DNA of 64,000 nt from Gemmobacter caeni (GCF_003054195.1 NZ_QBKP01000013.1:61485-125484); one strand, 5' to 3'. Counted from the stretch's first letter, positions 29,832-38,344 are shown. Notes: generated from the sequence alone by a model not told the origin. A program made the numbers and translations.

Positions 29832-29875
29832 CTGACACCAGATTTAGAAACAGCTTGCGCGAATCTGGTTGGTCA
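29832..29875. promoter_or_regulatory. Long dyad upstream of parA (candidate partition-operon operator)
   Basis: The arms ACCAGATT and AATCTGGT are perfect, extend outward to CTGAC and GTCAG with a two-base bulge, and enclose about 17 bases. The dyad lies 64 bp before parA and downstream of the VapBC promoter region. ParA(RepA) of repABC plasmids represses its own promoter at such palindromes. A bidirectional terminator is less likely because no T-run follows. Confidence 0.6.
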
Positions 29876-29938
29876 GGCAATAGTCTCGAAAAATAACGCG
29901 CGGTCACATAAAAATCGCGCCCACGGATCGAGCGGGGC

Positions 29939-31132
29939 ATGACCGAGATAGACAAAGACCTGGACGTTGCCATTGGCCACTACGCCGAACTCCTGGCTTC
30001 GAACCTGCATGCGCAACGCGCAGCACACTTTCCGCCCGATGCGAAGAAGGTGATGCGTAGCTTGACGAGCGGTGAGGCGGCCGAGTTGCTCGGTGTCGAT
30101 CACACCTACCTTCGCAAACTTCATCGGGAAGGCAAGATCGCAGACGTCGAAACGACGGCCGGTAGCCATCGCCGCTACACCCTCGACGATGTCTGGGAAA
30201 TCAGAAAAAGTCTCGAGGCCAATGCCAAGAAGCCTGGAACCTACGTGCCGGGTCGGCGCAAAGGCGACGAGCTGCAAGTCATTTCTGTTGTGAATTTCAA
30301 GGGTGGGTCCGGCAAGACCACCACATCTGCACATCTTGCACAGAGACTTGCGTTCAAGGGTTATCGGGTGCTGGCCATTGATCTGGATCCGCAGGCGTCG
30401 TTGTCCGCCTTGCACGGGATCCAGCCTGAACTGGACCTCATGGAGGGCGGGACGCTGTACGACGCGGTCCGTTATGACGACCCTGTCCCTGTTTCCGAGG
30501 TCATCAGGAAGACATACATCCGTGGCCTGGATCTCATTCCGGGCAATCTCGAGCTCATGGAGTTCGAACATGAGACCCCGGCCGCGATCCAGCGTGGTGG
30601 CGCCCGCGCTTTTTTCGCGAGAGTCCGTGACGCACTCGACAGCGTCGAAAGCGACTACGATGTCGTCGTGATCGACTGCCCTCCGCAACTGGGCTTCCTG
30701 ACCATGTCTGCCCTCTCCGCGTCCTCGGGGGTTCTGGTTACGGTCCACCCGCAGATGCTTGACCTCATGTCCATGTCGCAGTTCCTGCGGATGACGGCCG
30801 ACCTGTTGGGCGTGATCCGCGATGCAGGCGCCAACCTGCGGTTCGATTGGCTCCGGTTCCTGCCGACCCGCTACAAGGTGGGCGACGCCCCACAGACCGA
30901 GGTGATCGCCTTCATCCGCGGGCTCTTCGGGCGTTCGGTGCTGACCAACCACATGGTCGAGTCGACGGCGATATCGGATGCCGGGCTGACCAAGCAGACC
31001 TTGTATGAGGCGGACAAAAAGGACTTCACGCGCCAGACCTTTGATCGCGCCATCGAGTCCATGAATGCCGTGAACGACGAGATCGCCGCGATCATCCAGA
31101 GCACGTGGGGACGCAATGGCAAGAAAACCTAA
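29939..31132 (+). CDS. repA: ParA (RepA) partition ATPase
   Basis: A 397-residue type Ia ParA. The N-terminal helix-turn-helix (TSGEAAELLGVDHTYLRKLHREGK, about residues 42-65) marks it as an autoregulating plasmid ParA. Then come Walker A in NFKGGSGKTTTSAHLAQ (about residue 120), the Asp motif AIDLDPQASLSALHG and Walker B VVIDCPPQLGFLTMSALSA. It moves plasmid copies with ParB bound at parS and represses the operon. parB begins 17 bp before its end. Confidence 0.95.
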   Translation: MTEIDKDLDVAIGHYAELLASNLHAQRAAHFPPDAKKVMRSLTSGEAAELLGVDHTYLRKLHREGKIADVETTAGSHRRYTLDDVWEIRKSLEANAKKPGTYVPGRRKGDELQVISVVNFKGGSGKTTTSAHLAQRLAFKGYRVLAIDLDPQASLSALHGIQPELDLMEGGTLYDAVRYDDPVPVSEVIRKTYIRGLDLIPGNLELMEFEHETPAAIQRGGARAFFARVRDALDSVESDYDVVVIDCPPQLGFLTMSALSASSGVLVTVHPQMLDLMSMSQFLRMTADLLGVIRDAGANLRFDWLRFLPTRYKVGDAPQTEVIAFIRGLFGRSVLTNHMVESTAISDAGLTKQTLYEADKKDFTRQTFDRAIESMNAVNDEIAAIIQSTWGRNGKKT

Positions 31133-32048
31133 ACTAGGACTGCCATTGCAGACCTTGCGCAATGCCCCCGACGCTCTTGAGGGGCGCAGGCTGCGGGGCG
31201 GCGTGTTCGAGATCGAGCCTGACCACATCGAGACCGTGGGCAGGCTGGATGACCGTCTGCAAATCGAGATTGCTGGGCTGAAGGCATCGATCTCCAGAAG
31301 CGGCCAACGGGTGCCGATCCTCGTGCGACCTCTCGAAGGGGATCGCTACAGCCTGATCTACGGGCGTCGTCGGCTTGAAGCCTGCCGGGATCTCGGGATC
31401 AAGGTCCGTGCGATTGTCACTGAAATGGACGGAGATCAGGCGCTTCGGGATCAGCTGCTCGAGAACCAAGAACGACGTGACTTGAGCTTCATCGAACGGG
31501 CCTTGGTCGCGGCGGCCTTGCTCAATGGCGATCATCTGGGAGAGGCGGAACGCACCAACAAGGGTGTGGCAGAGGTTTTGGGCCTTACCGAAGCCGGTGT
31601 GTCGCAGCTGTTAAGCGTCGTCCGCGCGGTTGGTGAAAGCCTCGTCCTAGCGATCGGTACGGCACCTGGCATCGGCCGGCCTCGTTGGGAGGAGCTCAAG
31701 AAGTCACTGGGCGATGCATCCGTGGACCGCGAGAACCTCGCTGCAGTGGCGGCAGAGGCCAGGTCTTCTCATTCTGGTGGCCCTGACGAAAAGTCGGACG
31801 CCGCGTTCCTTGCCGTCCTCGCAGCAGTGGTGCAGGTAGAGCGGCCGACCCGTCCATCAGGTCCCCGAGGGACGCCAAGTGTGGCCATTCCGGGTGTCGG
31901 GGCTGCAACCATCGCGACAGGCGGCCGCGGCCGACAGTTCAAGCTCGAACTGAAGGCTGAGGACAGAGATTTCGTCAGCTGGCTTGAGGGCAAGGCCCCG
32001 CAGCTGATCGCCGAGCTTCACGAGCGCTGGAAGCGCAAGGAAGACTGA
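31116..32048 (+). CDS. repB: ParB (RepB) partition protein
   Basis: A 310-residue plasmid ParB. The nuclease-fold CTP-binding segment reads SISRSGQRVPILVRPLEGDRYSLIYGRRRLEACRDLG, followed by LLENQERRDLSFIERALVAA and a helix-turn-helix region NKGVAEVLGLTEAGVSQLLSVVR. It binds parS and stimulates ParA. Translation overlaps parA. Length is typical of RepB. Confidence 0.93.
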   Translation: MARKPKLGLPLQTLRNAPDALEGRRLRGGVFEIEPDHIETVGRLDDRLQIEIAGLKASISRSGQRVPILVRPLEGDRYSLIYGRRRLEACRDLGIKVRAIVTEMDGDQALRDQLLENQERRDLSFIERALVAAALLNGDHLGEAERTNKGVAEVLGLTEAGVSQLLSVVRAVGESLVLAIGTAPGIGRPRWEELKKSLGDASVDRENLAAVAAEARSSHSGGPDEKSDAAFLAVLAAVVQVERPTRPSGPRGTPSVAIPGVGAATIATGGRGRQFKLELKAEDRDFVSWLEGKAPQLIAELHERWKRKED

Positions 32049-32089
32049 GGAAGAGCGACAACCAAAAAGGAGGCACGAGACAGGCAGAA

Positions 32090-32175
32090 AAGAAAAAGGC
32101 CCCGAGAAGCAAGCTTCACGAGACCTTTATTAGGTTTCGCACGGGACCAGCCCGCTACAAAACTCAGTTTTCGCA
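32090..32175 (-). ncRNA. Counter-transcribed RNA (incA-type) between repB and repC
   Basis: On the minus strand there is a -35 TTGCGG (32205-32210), a 17-base spacer and a -10 TACATT (32182-32187). About 85 nt further a terminator appears: GAAG/CTTC around CTTG, extended by about eight more pairs, then TTTTTCTTTT. This is the place and size of the antisense RNA that limits repC expression and sets copy number and incompatibility in repABC replicons. The promoter and terminator are seen; the function is by analogy. Confidence 0.8.
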
Positions 32176-32261
32176 CCTCTGAATGTAGCGATCTGGCCCT
32201 TTTCCCGCAAGCGCAAAGCGATTCGCGGGCCAGGGAAATTTTGCCTTCGTGAACTGACATC

Positions 32262-33473
32262 ATGGAGTACACACCGATTTCGCCGTTTATGCGGCCGATC
32301 TCGCATGCCCATCTGCGCGTGATCGAGCGGCCCGAGGCATCCGTTCCGGGCAAGCCCGTCAACAAGTGGGAACTTTTGCGCGAGTTGTCCAAGGCGCAAG
32401 CTGCCTTTGGGGTTTCCGAGCGCGATCTGACGGTTCTGCAGGGGCTGCTTAGCTTCTTTCCCGATGATGCGCTTGGTGGGAACGCCGAGATGGTCGTCTT
32501 CCCTTCCAACAAGGCGATCTGCGAGCGGCTGAATGGCATGCCCTGCTCCACGATGCGCCGTCACCTCGCGCGCCTGGTCGAGGCAGGCTTGCTCATGCGG
32601 CGGGATAGCCCCAACGGGAAGCGCTATGTCCGCAAGAGCGGCGAAGAGCGTGTGGCCTTCGGCTTCGACCTCTCGCCGCTCTACTGTCGGTCCGAGGAGA
32701 TTGCGCGGGCCGCTGAGGCCGTGCGTGAGGCCGAGGAGCGTGTCAGACGGTTGAGGGAGGTCGTGAGCCTCATGCGGCGCGATCTCGCGGCCCTAGCGGA
32801 CTTTGGAGAGGATATCCAGCCGGGCTTTGGCTTCTGGGATCAGCTTCGCGACACGGCGGCCCTCACAGCGCGCGCTCTGCGCCGCAAGTTGTCGCTTGAT
32901 GACCTCGTGGCCTGCCGTGGTGAACTCGAAGCCCTCCTGGATCAGGCACGGAACCTCATCGATGGTCCTGAAACAGAAGAAATGAACACCAATGATGACC
33001 GTTTTGAGCGTCACCATCATAATTCAAATACAGACACTATCGATCTTGAACCTGCCTTGAAAAAAGGCGGGGCGGCGGGCGGCGGGCCAGATGATGATAG
33101 TGAGGCGCCCGGTGCAGATGTGGAAGAAGCAGAGACGAGAAGTTTGCCAAAGATTCCACTCCATCTGGTGATTGCGGCCTGCCCTTCCCTCAAGACTTTC
33201 TACCAGGGCGATATCCGACACTGGCATCAGCTTTTCGATGCGGCATGCCACGTCCGGCCCGCAATGGGGATCAGTGCATCCGCGTGGGAAGAAGCGCAGC
33301 GGTTCATGGGTCCAGAGCAGGCGTCCATCGTCCTGGCCGCCATCTTGGAACGCTTCTCCGATATCCGATCGCCTGGGGGGTACCTGCGCGCGCTCACATC
33401 CAAAGCTGCGACGGGCGAGTTCTCTTGCGGGCCGATGGTCATGGCGCTGGTTTCCCGCCGAAGTGCTGCATAA
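32262..33473 (+). CDS. repC: RepC replication initiator
   Basis: A 403-residue initiator with the RepC N-terminal domain: NKWELLRELSKAQAAFGVSERDLTVLQGLLSFFPD, PSNKAICERLNGMPCSTMRRHLARLVEAGLL (winged helix) and the RKSGEERVAFGFDLSPL stretch. A low-complexity acidic linker at residues 240-290 precedes the C-terminal RepC domain (HLVIAACPSLKTFYQGDIRHWHQLFDAA). It initiates replication from an AT-rich origin usually lying within repC. It is preceded by the antisense RNA region and followed at its stop codon by a palindromic site. Confidence 0.95.
   Translation: MEYTPISPFMRPISHAHLRVIERPEASVPGKPVNKWELLRELSKAQAAFGVSERDLTVLQGLLSFFPDDALGGNAEMVVFPSNKAICERLNGMPCSTMRRHLARLVEAGLLMRRDSPNGKRYVRKSGEERVAFGFDLSPLYCRSEEIARAAEAVREAEERVRRLREVVSLMRRDLAALADFGEDIQPGFGFWDQLRDTAALTARALRRKLSLDDLVACRGELEALLDQARNLIDGPETEEMNTNDDRFERHHHNSNTDTIDLEPALKKGGAAGGGPDDDSEAPGADVEEAETRSLPKIPLHLVIAACPSLKTFYQGDIRHWHQLFDAACHVRPAMGISASAWEEAQRFMGPEQASIVLAAILERFSDIRSPGGYLRALTSKAATGEFSCGPMVMALVSRRSAA
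32970..33065. other. AT-rich segment inside repC, candidate oriV
   Basis: This part of repC encodes the Asn/Asp/His-rich linker and is clearly richer in A and T than the surrounding sequence. In characterised repABC plasmids the origin maps to an AT-rich stretch within repC. Assignment is by position and composition only. Confidence 0.45.
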
Positions 33474-33531
33474 CAGCTGTTAAGTCTATTGGGGCGATCA
33501 CCAAGTTCGACAAGACTTAACAGCTGTAAAG
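33469..33531. repeat. Paired 16-bp palindromes at the repC stop (candidate parS)
   Basis: CATAACAGCTGTTAAG (33469-33484) overlaps the repC stop codon, and CTTAACAGCTGTAAAG (33516-33531) follows 31 bp later. Each deviates from the perfect palindrome CTTAACAGCTGTTAAG at one base pair. In addition GTTAAGTCT after the first and AGACTTAAC leading into the second form a 9-bp inverted repeat. Size, symmetry and location match the 16-bp parS sites bound by RepB. Confidence 0.65.
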
Positions 33532-33601
33532 TCACGCGTCGCTGGGTCAGTAGCACAGAGAGGAAAAGGTTGGGGGTTTGAGGTGTGACGGTGAGTGAGA
33601 T

Positions 33602-33641
33602 CGGGAGAGTGGCTTCCGGCGCCCGTCGTGGAGAAGATCTG
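33602..33641 (+). promoter_or_regulatory. Shared leader motif, copy 1
   Basis: GGGAGAGTGGCTTCC then GCGCC begins exactly 39 bases before the start codon of the ParB-like gene. The same motif precedes the DUF932 gene by 39 bases and the gene at 54388 by 36 bases. All three are preceded by a TGACGGTGA-like sequence. Its role is unknown. Confidence 0.6.
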
Positions 33642-35807
33642 ATGGCGAAATCTGCCCAGAAAGTCACCCTGTCCCCTTCGCGGGACATCCCCTTCGACAA
33701 GCTCGTCCTGAGCCAGTCCAACGTGCGACGCATTAAGGCCGGCGTCTCGGTGGAAGAGCTGGCCGAAGACATCGCGCGGCGCGGGCTCCTGCAGAGCCTG
33801 AACGTGCGGCCCGTGCTCGATGCCGATGGTGTCGAGACCGGGACGTTCGAGATCCCGGCCGGTGGTCGTCGTTTCCAGGCGCTGTCGCTCCTCGTGAAGC
33901 AAAAGCGGATGGCGAAGACCGCGCCGATCCCTTGCATCGTGCGGGATGCTGCGTCGGAGATCCTGGCTGAGGATGACTCGCTGGCGGAGAACATGCAGCG
34001 CGTTGCCCTGCACCCTCTCGACCAGTTCCGCGCTTTCCATGCCCTGCGCGAGAAAGGTCAGGGCGAGGAAGCGATTGCGGCGGCCTTCTTCGTCACGCCG
34101 CAGATCGTCAAGCAGCGCCTGAAATTGGCCTCCGTGGCCCCTGCCCTGCTCGAAGTCTATGCCGACGATGGCATGACGCTGGAACAGCTGATGGCGTTCA
34201 CTGTGAACCCGGATCATGTGCGTCAGAACCAGGTCTGGGACGCGGTGAAGAACTCCTGGAACAAGGAGCCCTATGCCATCCGGCGCATGCTGACGGAAAC
34301 CTCGGTCCGGGCCTCGGATCGTCGTGCTGTCTTCGTCGGTGTCGATGCCTATGAGGCTGCAGGCGGTGTAGTGTTGCGCGATCTCTTCCAGGGCGATGAC
34401 GGTGGCTGGCTCGAGGACCCTGCACTGCTCGACCGGCTGGTCTCCGAGAAGCTTCAGGCCGAAGCCGAGGCGCTGGTCTCGGAGGGCTGGAAGTGGATCG
34501 AGGTGGCGACCGACCTGCCCTATGGCTACAGCCACGGCCTGCGGCGTCTGGCCGGTGATCCAGCGCCGATGACCGACGAGGAGAGCGCAGCCCATGCGAC
34601 GCTCCTCGCCGAGTATCGTGCGCTGGAGGAGCAATACTCCGGCGAGGACGAGTACCCGGAGGAGATCGATGCCCGGCTTGGGCAGCTCGAGATGGCGATG
34701 GAGGCGCTCGAACAGCGGCCGCTGAACTACGACCCGGCCGAGGTTGCGCACGCGGGTGTCTTCGTGACACTGGATCGGGACGGCAGTCTTGCGATCTATC
34801 GAGGCTATGTCCGGGCCGAAGACGAGCCGCATGAGGAGACCGCGGTCCAGGATGGTGTGGATGCCATGGGGCAGGGGGGTGATGTCGGCGGTTCCAGTTG
34901 GAAACCATCGGCGACGCCCGCTGGCGGCACCATCATCACCTCGGGTGGTCAGCCGATCGGTGCGGACCCGTCCGAGGAGGACGACGACGGAGCGCTGAAG
35001 CCGTTGCCCGAGCGGCTGGTCATGGAACTGACGGCCCACCGGACCCTCGCGCTCCGCGAAGCCATCGGGCGCTCGCCTGACGTGGCGCTGACACTCCTGC
35101 TTCTGAAACTGGTGACGGACACCTTCCGCACCTCCTCTGCTTCGGGCAGCTGTCTCGAGGCCTCCGTGCGTCACGTCTACATGTCCGCGCAGGCGCCCGA
35201 TCTCAAGGACAGCGTCGTGGCGAAGCTGGTCGACGAGCGGCACGCGGCCTGGGAGGCTGATCTGCCTCTCGGCGATGATGCCGCGCTCTGGGACTGTCTG
35301 GCCGTGCTCGACCAGGGCAGCCGTCTGGCGCTCCTGGCGCATTGCCTCAGCTTCGGCATCAACGCGCTCCATGAGAAGGTGAACCCCTATGGAGCGGGTA
35401 TCTCCGCCAGCGGTCTGACCCGTCGCATGGCGCATGCCGATCTCGTGGCCCGCGCAGTCGAACTCGACATGGTGGAGGCGGGTTGGGAGCCGACGGTCGA
35501 TGGCTATCTCAACCGCGTGCCCAAGGCCCGGATCCTCGAGGCTGTGCGCGAGGCGAAGGGCGAGGGGACCGCGCAGCTGCTCGATCACCTGAAGAAGGGC
35601 GAGATGGCCACGGAAGCCGAGCGGCTCCTCAAGGGAAGCGGGTGGTTGCCCGAGGTCCTGCGCCGGGCCGATCTGGTCGCACTGGACGGTGGGGCGATCG
35701 CAGAAGGGCAGGAAGAGGACGCGGGCCAGCCCGAAAATGCCGATCTCCCGGCCTTCCTGACGGCCGATCTGCCGGAGAACGCCACGTCGATGATGGCGGC
35801 GGAGTGA
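33642..35807 (+). CDS. Large ParB/Spo0J-family protein of the plasmid backbone
   Basis: 721 residues. The N-terminal ParB/Srx nuclease-like domain carries SQSNVRRIKAGVSVEELAEDIARRGLLQSLNVRP, FEIPAGGRRFQALSLL and DDSLAENMQRVALHPLDQFRAF (about residues 20-140), then a KorB-like helix-turn-helix part (AAAFFVTPQIVKQRLKLA). The C-terminal 450 residues are unfamiliar. It is larger than partition ParB and probably not the partner of the ParA here. I chose ATG 33642 with GGAGA upstream; a GTG 19 codons earlier is in frame and would translate the leader motif. Confidence 0.85.
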   Translation: MAKSAQKVTLSPSRDIPFDKLVLSQSNVRRIKAGVSVEELAEDIARRGLLQSLNVRPVLDADGVETGTFEIPAGGRRFQALSLLVKQKRMAKTAPIPCIVRDAASEILAEDDSLAENMQRVALHPLDQFRAFHALREKGQGEEAIAAAFFVTPQIVKQRLKLASVAPALLEVYADDGMTLEQLMAFTVNPDHVRQNQVWDAVKNSWNKEPYAIRRMLTETSVRASDRRAVFVGVDAYEAAGGVVLRDLFQGDDGGWLEDPALLDRLVSEKLQAEAEALVSEGWKWIEVATDLPYGYSHGLRRLAGDPAPMTDEESAAHATLLAEYRALEEQYSGEDEYPEEIDARLGQLEMAMEALEQRPLNYDPAEVAHAGVFVTLDRDGSLAIYRGYVRAEDEPHEETAVQDGVDAMGQGGDVGGSSWKPSATPAGGTIITSGGQPIGADPSEEDDDGALKPLPERLVMELTAHRTLALREAIGRSPDVALTLLLLKLVTDTFRTSSASGSCLEASVRHVYMSAQAPDLKDSVVAKLVDERHAAWEADLPLGDDAALWDCLAVLDQGSRLALLAHCLSFGINALHEKVNPYGAGISASGLTRRMAHADLVARAVELDMVEAGWEPTVDGYLNRVPKARILEAVREAKGEGTAQLLDHLKKGEMATEAERLLKGSGWLPEVLRRADLVALDGGAIAEGQEEDAGQPENADLPAFLTADLPENATSMMAAE

Positions 35808-35818
35808 TCTGAGCCATC

Positions 35819-35843
35819 GGGGGGGCGGGAAAACCCGCCCCCA
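35819..35843 (+). terminator. Terminator-like hairpin after the ParB-like gene
   Basis: A GGGGGCGGG arm, an AAAA loop and a CCCGCCCCC arm form a perfect stem of at least nine pairs 12 bp after the stop codon. No strong T-run follows, so termination may be partial. Confidence 0.7.
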
Positions 35844-35908
35844 CACCCCACAAAATACAGCAATATCAATATGATGAATGCGAACGCTTGCATTCGGGAT
35901 GAGGAAAC

Positions 35909-36382
35909 ATGTCCGCAACGACCATAATCGAAACAGCCCCCCTCGGGGCGCTGATCCGTTACACCGACGGCAGTCCCAAGCCGCCGGCACGGTTCAAGAA
36001 GAAGCTGGCGGCTTGGGAGCGATCGAACGGCGTCGGCCGTCTTGTGAAGAAGGAACCGCCAAGGGCTTATCCAACCTGGACCGCTCCGCCCTCCTTCACG
36101 CTTCACGAAGGGAACTTCTCCTCGGACGGGGTCATTCTCGTCACCATCATGCGTAGCCATTCGGCAGACAGCCGACTGATCTTCGAAGTGGCCGAGGAAC
36201 CGAAGCCCGGGCAGGTGCGCGTGCTGCTGGACTTTGGCGGCAACAGCGAACTGCTGCATCTGGCGGAGTCCGTCACCGCAGCGGAGCTCTGGATCGCGCG
36301 GGAAGGTTATCGCAACGCGCGGCTCGAGATCGTCGGTGCCGAGGACGGCGATAGGGCAGGGGGCGCGGACCTGGCCGCCTGA
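35909..36382 (+). CDS. Conserved hypothetical plasmid protein
   Basis: 157 residues. I do not recognise a domain. The N-terminus (residues 20-40) is basic (PARFKKKLAAWERSNGVGRLVKK). The C-terminal half predicts alternating strands (LIFEVAEEPKPGQVRVLLDFGGNSELLHL), so a small soluble alpha/beta protein is likely. Codon use is like its neighbours. It lies between the ParB-like gene and the other backbone genes in the same orientation and may be a DNA-metabolism accessory. Confidence 0.65.
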   Translation: MSATTIIETAPLGALIRYTDGSPKPPARFKKKLAAWERSNGVGRLVKKEPPRAYPTWTAPPSFTLHEGNFSSDGVILVTIMRSHSADSRLIFEVAEEPKPGQVRVLLDFGGNSELLHLAESVTAAELWIAREGYRNARLEIVGAEDGDRAGGADLAA

Positions 36383-36773
36383 GCCCAGAAAATGCGTGAG
36401 GGGCCTGCTCACCGGCCGGCCTCTCGCCGACCACTTGAACCTCGTCCCGCGAAATCGCGGGGCACCAAAGGATCCATCCCCAAAGGCGGAAGTCTTCAAC
36501 CACGAGTCTCCCCGGGAGGCTGGCGGCGTTCCAAGCATGAGCGGGACAACCGGCTCCTGACGTTGGGGCACCATCCCCCGCTCGCCATTCCCTTCCTTGC
36601 CCCGAATCCCGTCTTCGAGATCAACCCGCGAGGGGTCGGACTACGGGCATGCCCGTGCCGCCGGGTGCATTCGGGCAAGCCGAACGCACCCGGTGATGTC
36701 AGCCAGTCTTCGGGCCTGCGGGGTCCTGTCGCGCGGGGGATGGTCCCCCGCCTCCAAGACAGGAGCCAAACAG
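36383..36773 (+). other. Long structured leader without a gene
   Basis: No open frame here is convincing. Two strong hairpins stand out: 36661-36693 (CCGGGTGC/GCACCCGG with an inner TTCGG/CCGAA stem) and 36733-36751 (GCGGGGGA/TCCCCCGC around TGG). The second lies 22 bases before the small gene at 36774. The region may be a transcribed leader or a terminator/promoter zone. Confidence 0.55.
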
Positions 36774-36938
36774 ATGTCCCGCAAAGATGCTTACGCTTTC
36801 GCCGCCTCCCTTGCCGCCACGCTCATGGTCTCGATCGTCGTCTTCCAGGCAGGCGATGGTACCTTCGGCGCCGTCCCCGCCGATGAAATCGACGGCGACG
36901 AGGTTCAAGTGATCGCTGAGGTCGACCCGTGGGCGTAA
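36774..36938 (+). CDS. Small membrane-anchored protein, unknown
   Basis: 54 residues: a short basic start (MSRKD), one hydrophobic segment (AYAFAASLAATLMVSIVVFQ, residues 6-25) and an acidic tail (DEIDGDEVQVIAEVDPWA). AGGAG lies 9 bases before the ATG and third codon positions are GC-rich, which supports a real gene. A single-pass protein or a secreted peptide with an uncleaved signal are both possible. It follows two strong leader hairpins. Confidence 0.6.
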   Translation: MSRKDAYAFAASLAATLMVSIVVFQAGDGTFGAVPADEIDGDEVQVIAEVDPWA

Positions 36939-37134
36939 GGCCCACGGATTCTCCTGGGGCTCGGAGGCGGAGCGAAGGCTCCGATCCGGGCCTTTCGCCT
37001 GTCTGCCATCCTGTGCCGACCAGCAGAGTGAGGCGACGACGGTCGGCAAGCGAAATGGGCGATCACCGCTGCCCCACGGGAGCTGTGATCACCTGACTTT
37101 CAAAGGTGAATTGGCCGTTCCCACTTTGCTGTCT

Positions 37135-37452
37135 TTAGACCGCGAGCTCAGCCGGGTCTTTGCCGGCATTGACGTGATCGGCGAACCAGTGCGGTTTCCG
37201 GCCCCGGCCCGACCAGGTGAGGGCCGCGTTCTCAGGGTGCCTATACTTCGCGAGGGCCGGCGCACGAGTGGCTTTCACCTCAATACCGATCAGGTCGGCG
37301 AGGGAGTAGCCCATCTCCTTGGCGATGGCTTCCAGCTTGGTGCGGGCTTCGGCCTTATGACGGTCCTCATAGGTGGAAATCGCCTTGGCGAGGTCCTTCT
37401 GCAATTGCCGCAGTTCCTTAAGTGACGTCGCCTCGAGATTGAAATCAGCCAT
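37135..37452 (-). CDS. H-NS-family nucleoid protein
   Basis: A 105-residue protein with an N-terminal coiled-coil oligomerisation region (LKELRQLQKDLAKAISTYEDRHKAEARTKLEAIAKEMG) and the H-NS/HvrA C-terminal DNA-binding core (YRHPENAALTWSGRGRKPHWF). Plasmid-borne H-NS proteins silence AT-rich or newly acquired genes and reduce the fitness cost of the plasmid. It is oriented opposite to its neighbours, so it is a separate transcription unit. Confidence 0.92.
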   Translation of the reverse strand: MADFNLEATSLKELRQLQKDLAKAISTYEDRHKAEARTKLEAIAKEMGYSLADLIGIEVKATRAPALAKYRHPENAALTWSGRGRKPHWFADHVNAGKDPAELAV

Positions 37453-37892
37453 TGGTCCCTCGTGTCCTGAGTGATGCGTCCGGGATAGCCGTCAGGTCGC
37501 AACATCGCAACTCCCATGGAAGTTGCTGCGGGTAGGGCAGGGGGATAAGGTTGGCTTGAGCTGCCGGGTCGGCGGTTTCGAAAATGCTTTGACTCCGTTG
37601 CCTTGGCCAGGAAGGCCGAGTTCAGCGAGAGCCCCCGGGCCCCTCCTATCACCGGTGCCATTCCTTCGACTGACAATCCCCTAAGCCTGTTCGGCCTCTG
37701 GCGCGCAACCCCGCGTCAGTCCGGGCCGTGTTGGCTAGCGATCCTGAAGGATCGCGTCACCTGCCCGCTCCACCCCGGCCCTCTGGAGGTTTCCGGTCGA
37801 CGTTCCGTCTCCCGTGCACGCCTCAGCCGACAGGCTTTTCCGGGTCTTGTCGAAGGGACGGTCCCAGGGACAGAAAACACAGGAACTACAAA
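37453..37892. other. Intergenic region between H-NS and SSB genes
   Basis: 440 bp with no supportable gene, holding divergent promoters by position. A perfect hairpin GCGATCCT-GA-AGGATCGC occurs at 37738-37755, and the palindrome GGGACGGTCCC lies about 25 bases before the SSB start codon. The long leader in front of ssb may be regulatory. Confidence 0.55.
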
Positions 37893-38297
37893 ATGCAGAA
37901 CATCGTCATCCTCGCCGGCAACATCGGTCAAAAGCCCGAAGTGCGCTCGACCCAAAGCGGCACGAAGATCACCAACTTCACCCTGGCCACATCCCGGCCG
38001 CGCCTCTCGGAAGGTCGCGTGATGCGCGACGAGAACGGCTACCGGGTCATGGACACCGAATGGCACCGCATCACCTGCTTCAACGGTCTCGGCAAGACCG
38101 TCGCAGAGCACTGCGAGAAGGGCATGAAGGTCCTCGTCCACGGCCGCATCCACTACACCAAGTGGACCGACGCAACCGGCACCGACCGTTACGGCTGCGA
38201 GATCATCGCCGAGAAGGTCGACTTCCTGAGCCGCCCGAAGTCGGCCGAGAACGAAAACCCCGAGCTGGTCGACCGCGACGACGAGATCCCGTTCTGA
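37893..38297 (+). CDS. ssb: Single-stranded DNA-binding protein
   Basis: A 134-residue SSB with an OB fold (MQNIVILAGNIGQKPEVRSTQSGTKITNFTLATS ... TEWHRITCFNGLGKTVAEHCEKGMKVLVHGRIHYTKWTD) and the acidic tail ending DDEIPF, which docks replication and repair proteins. It is shorter than chromosomal SSB because the linker is nearly absent, as in plasmid copies. It covers single-stranded plasmid DNA during replication or transfer. Confidence 0.93.
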   Translation: MQNIVILAGNIGQKPEVRSTQSGTKITNFTLATSRPRLSEGRVMRDENGYRVMDTEWHRITCFNGLGKTVAEHCEKGMKVLVHGRIHYTKWTDATGTDRYGCEIIAEKVDFLSRPKSAENENPELVDRDDEIPF

Positions 38298-38320
38298 AAA
38301 GAACGGGGTCTCCCCCTAGG

Positions 38321-38344
38321 GCCCGGCGGGGAAACCCGCCGGGC
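38321..38344 (+). terminator. Terminator after ssb
   Basis: GCCCGGCGGG and CCCGCCGGGC form a perfect 10-bp stem with a GAAA tetraloop, 23 bp after the ssb stop. A short T stretch (GTTTTC) follows a few bases later. Confidence 0.75.

Noticed and set aside
33498..35990. 830-codon minus-strand open frame opposite the ParB-like gene
   Set aside because: The plus strand has ParB motifs and proper codon bias; the minus frame is a shadow.
36430..36915. 15-bp inverted repeat CACTTGAACCTCGTC around 36430 and its complement near 36898
   Set aside because: The second copy lies in the coding sequence for the tail of the 54-residue protein (DEVQV). It may be chance or a tiny duplicated remnant; no structure across 450 bp is plausible.
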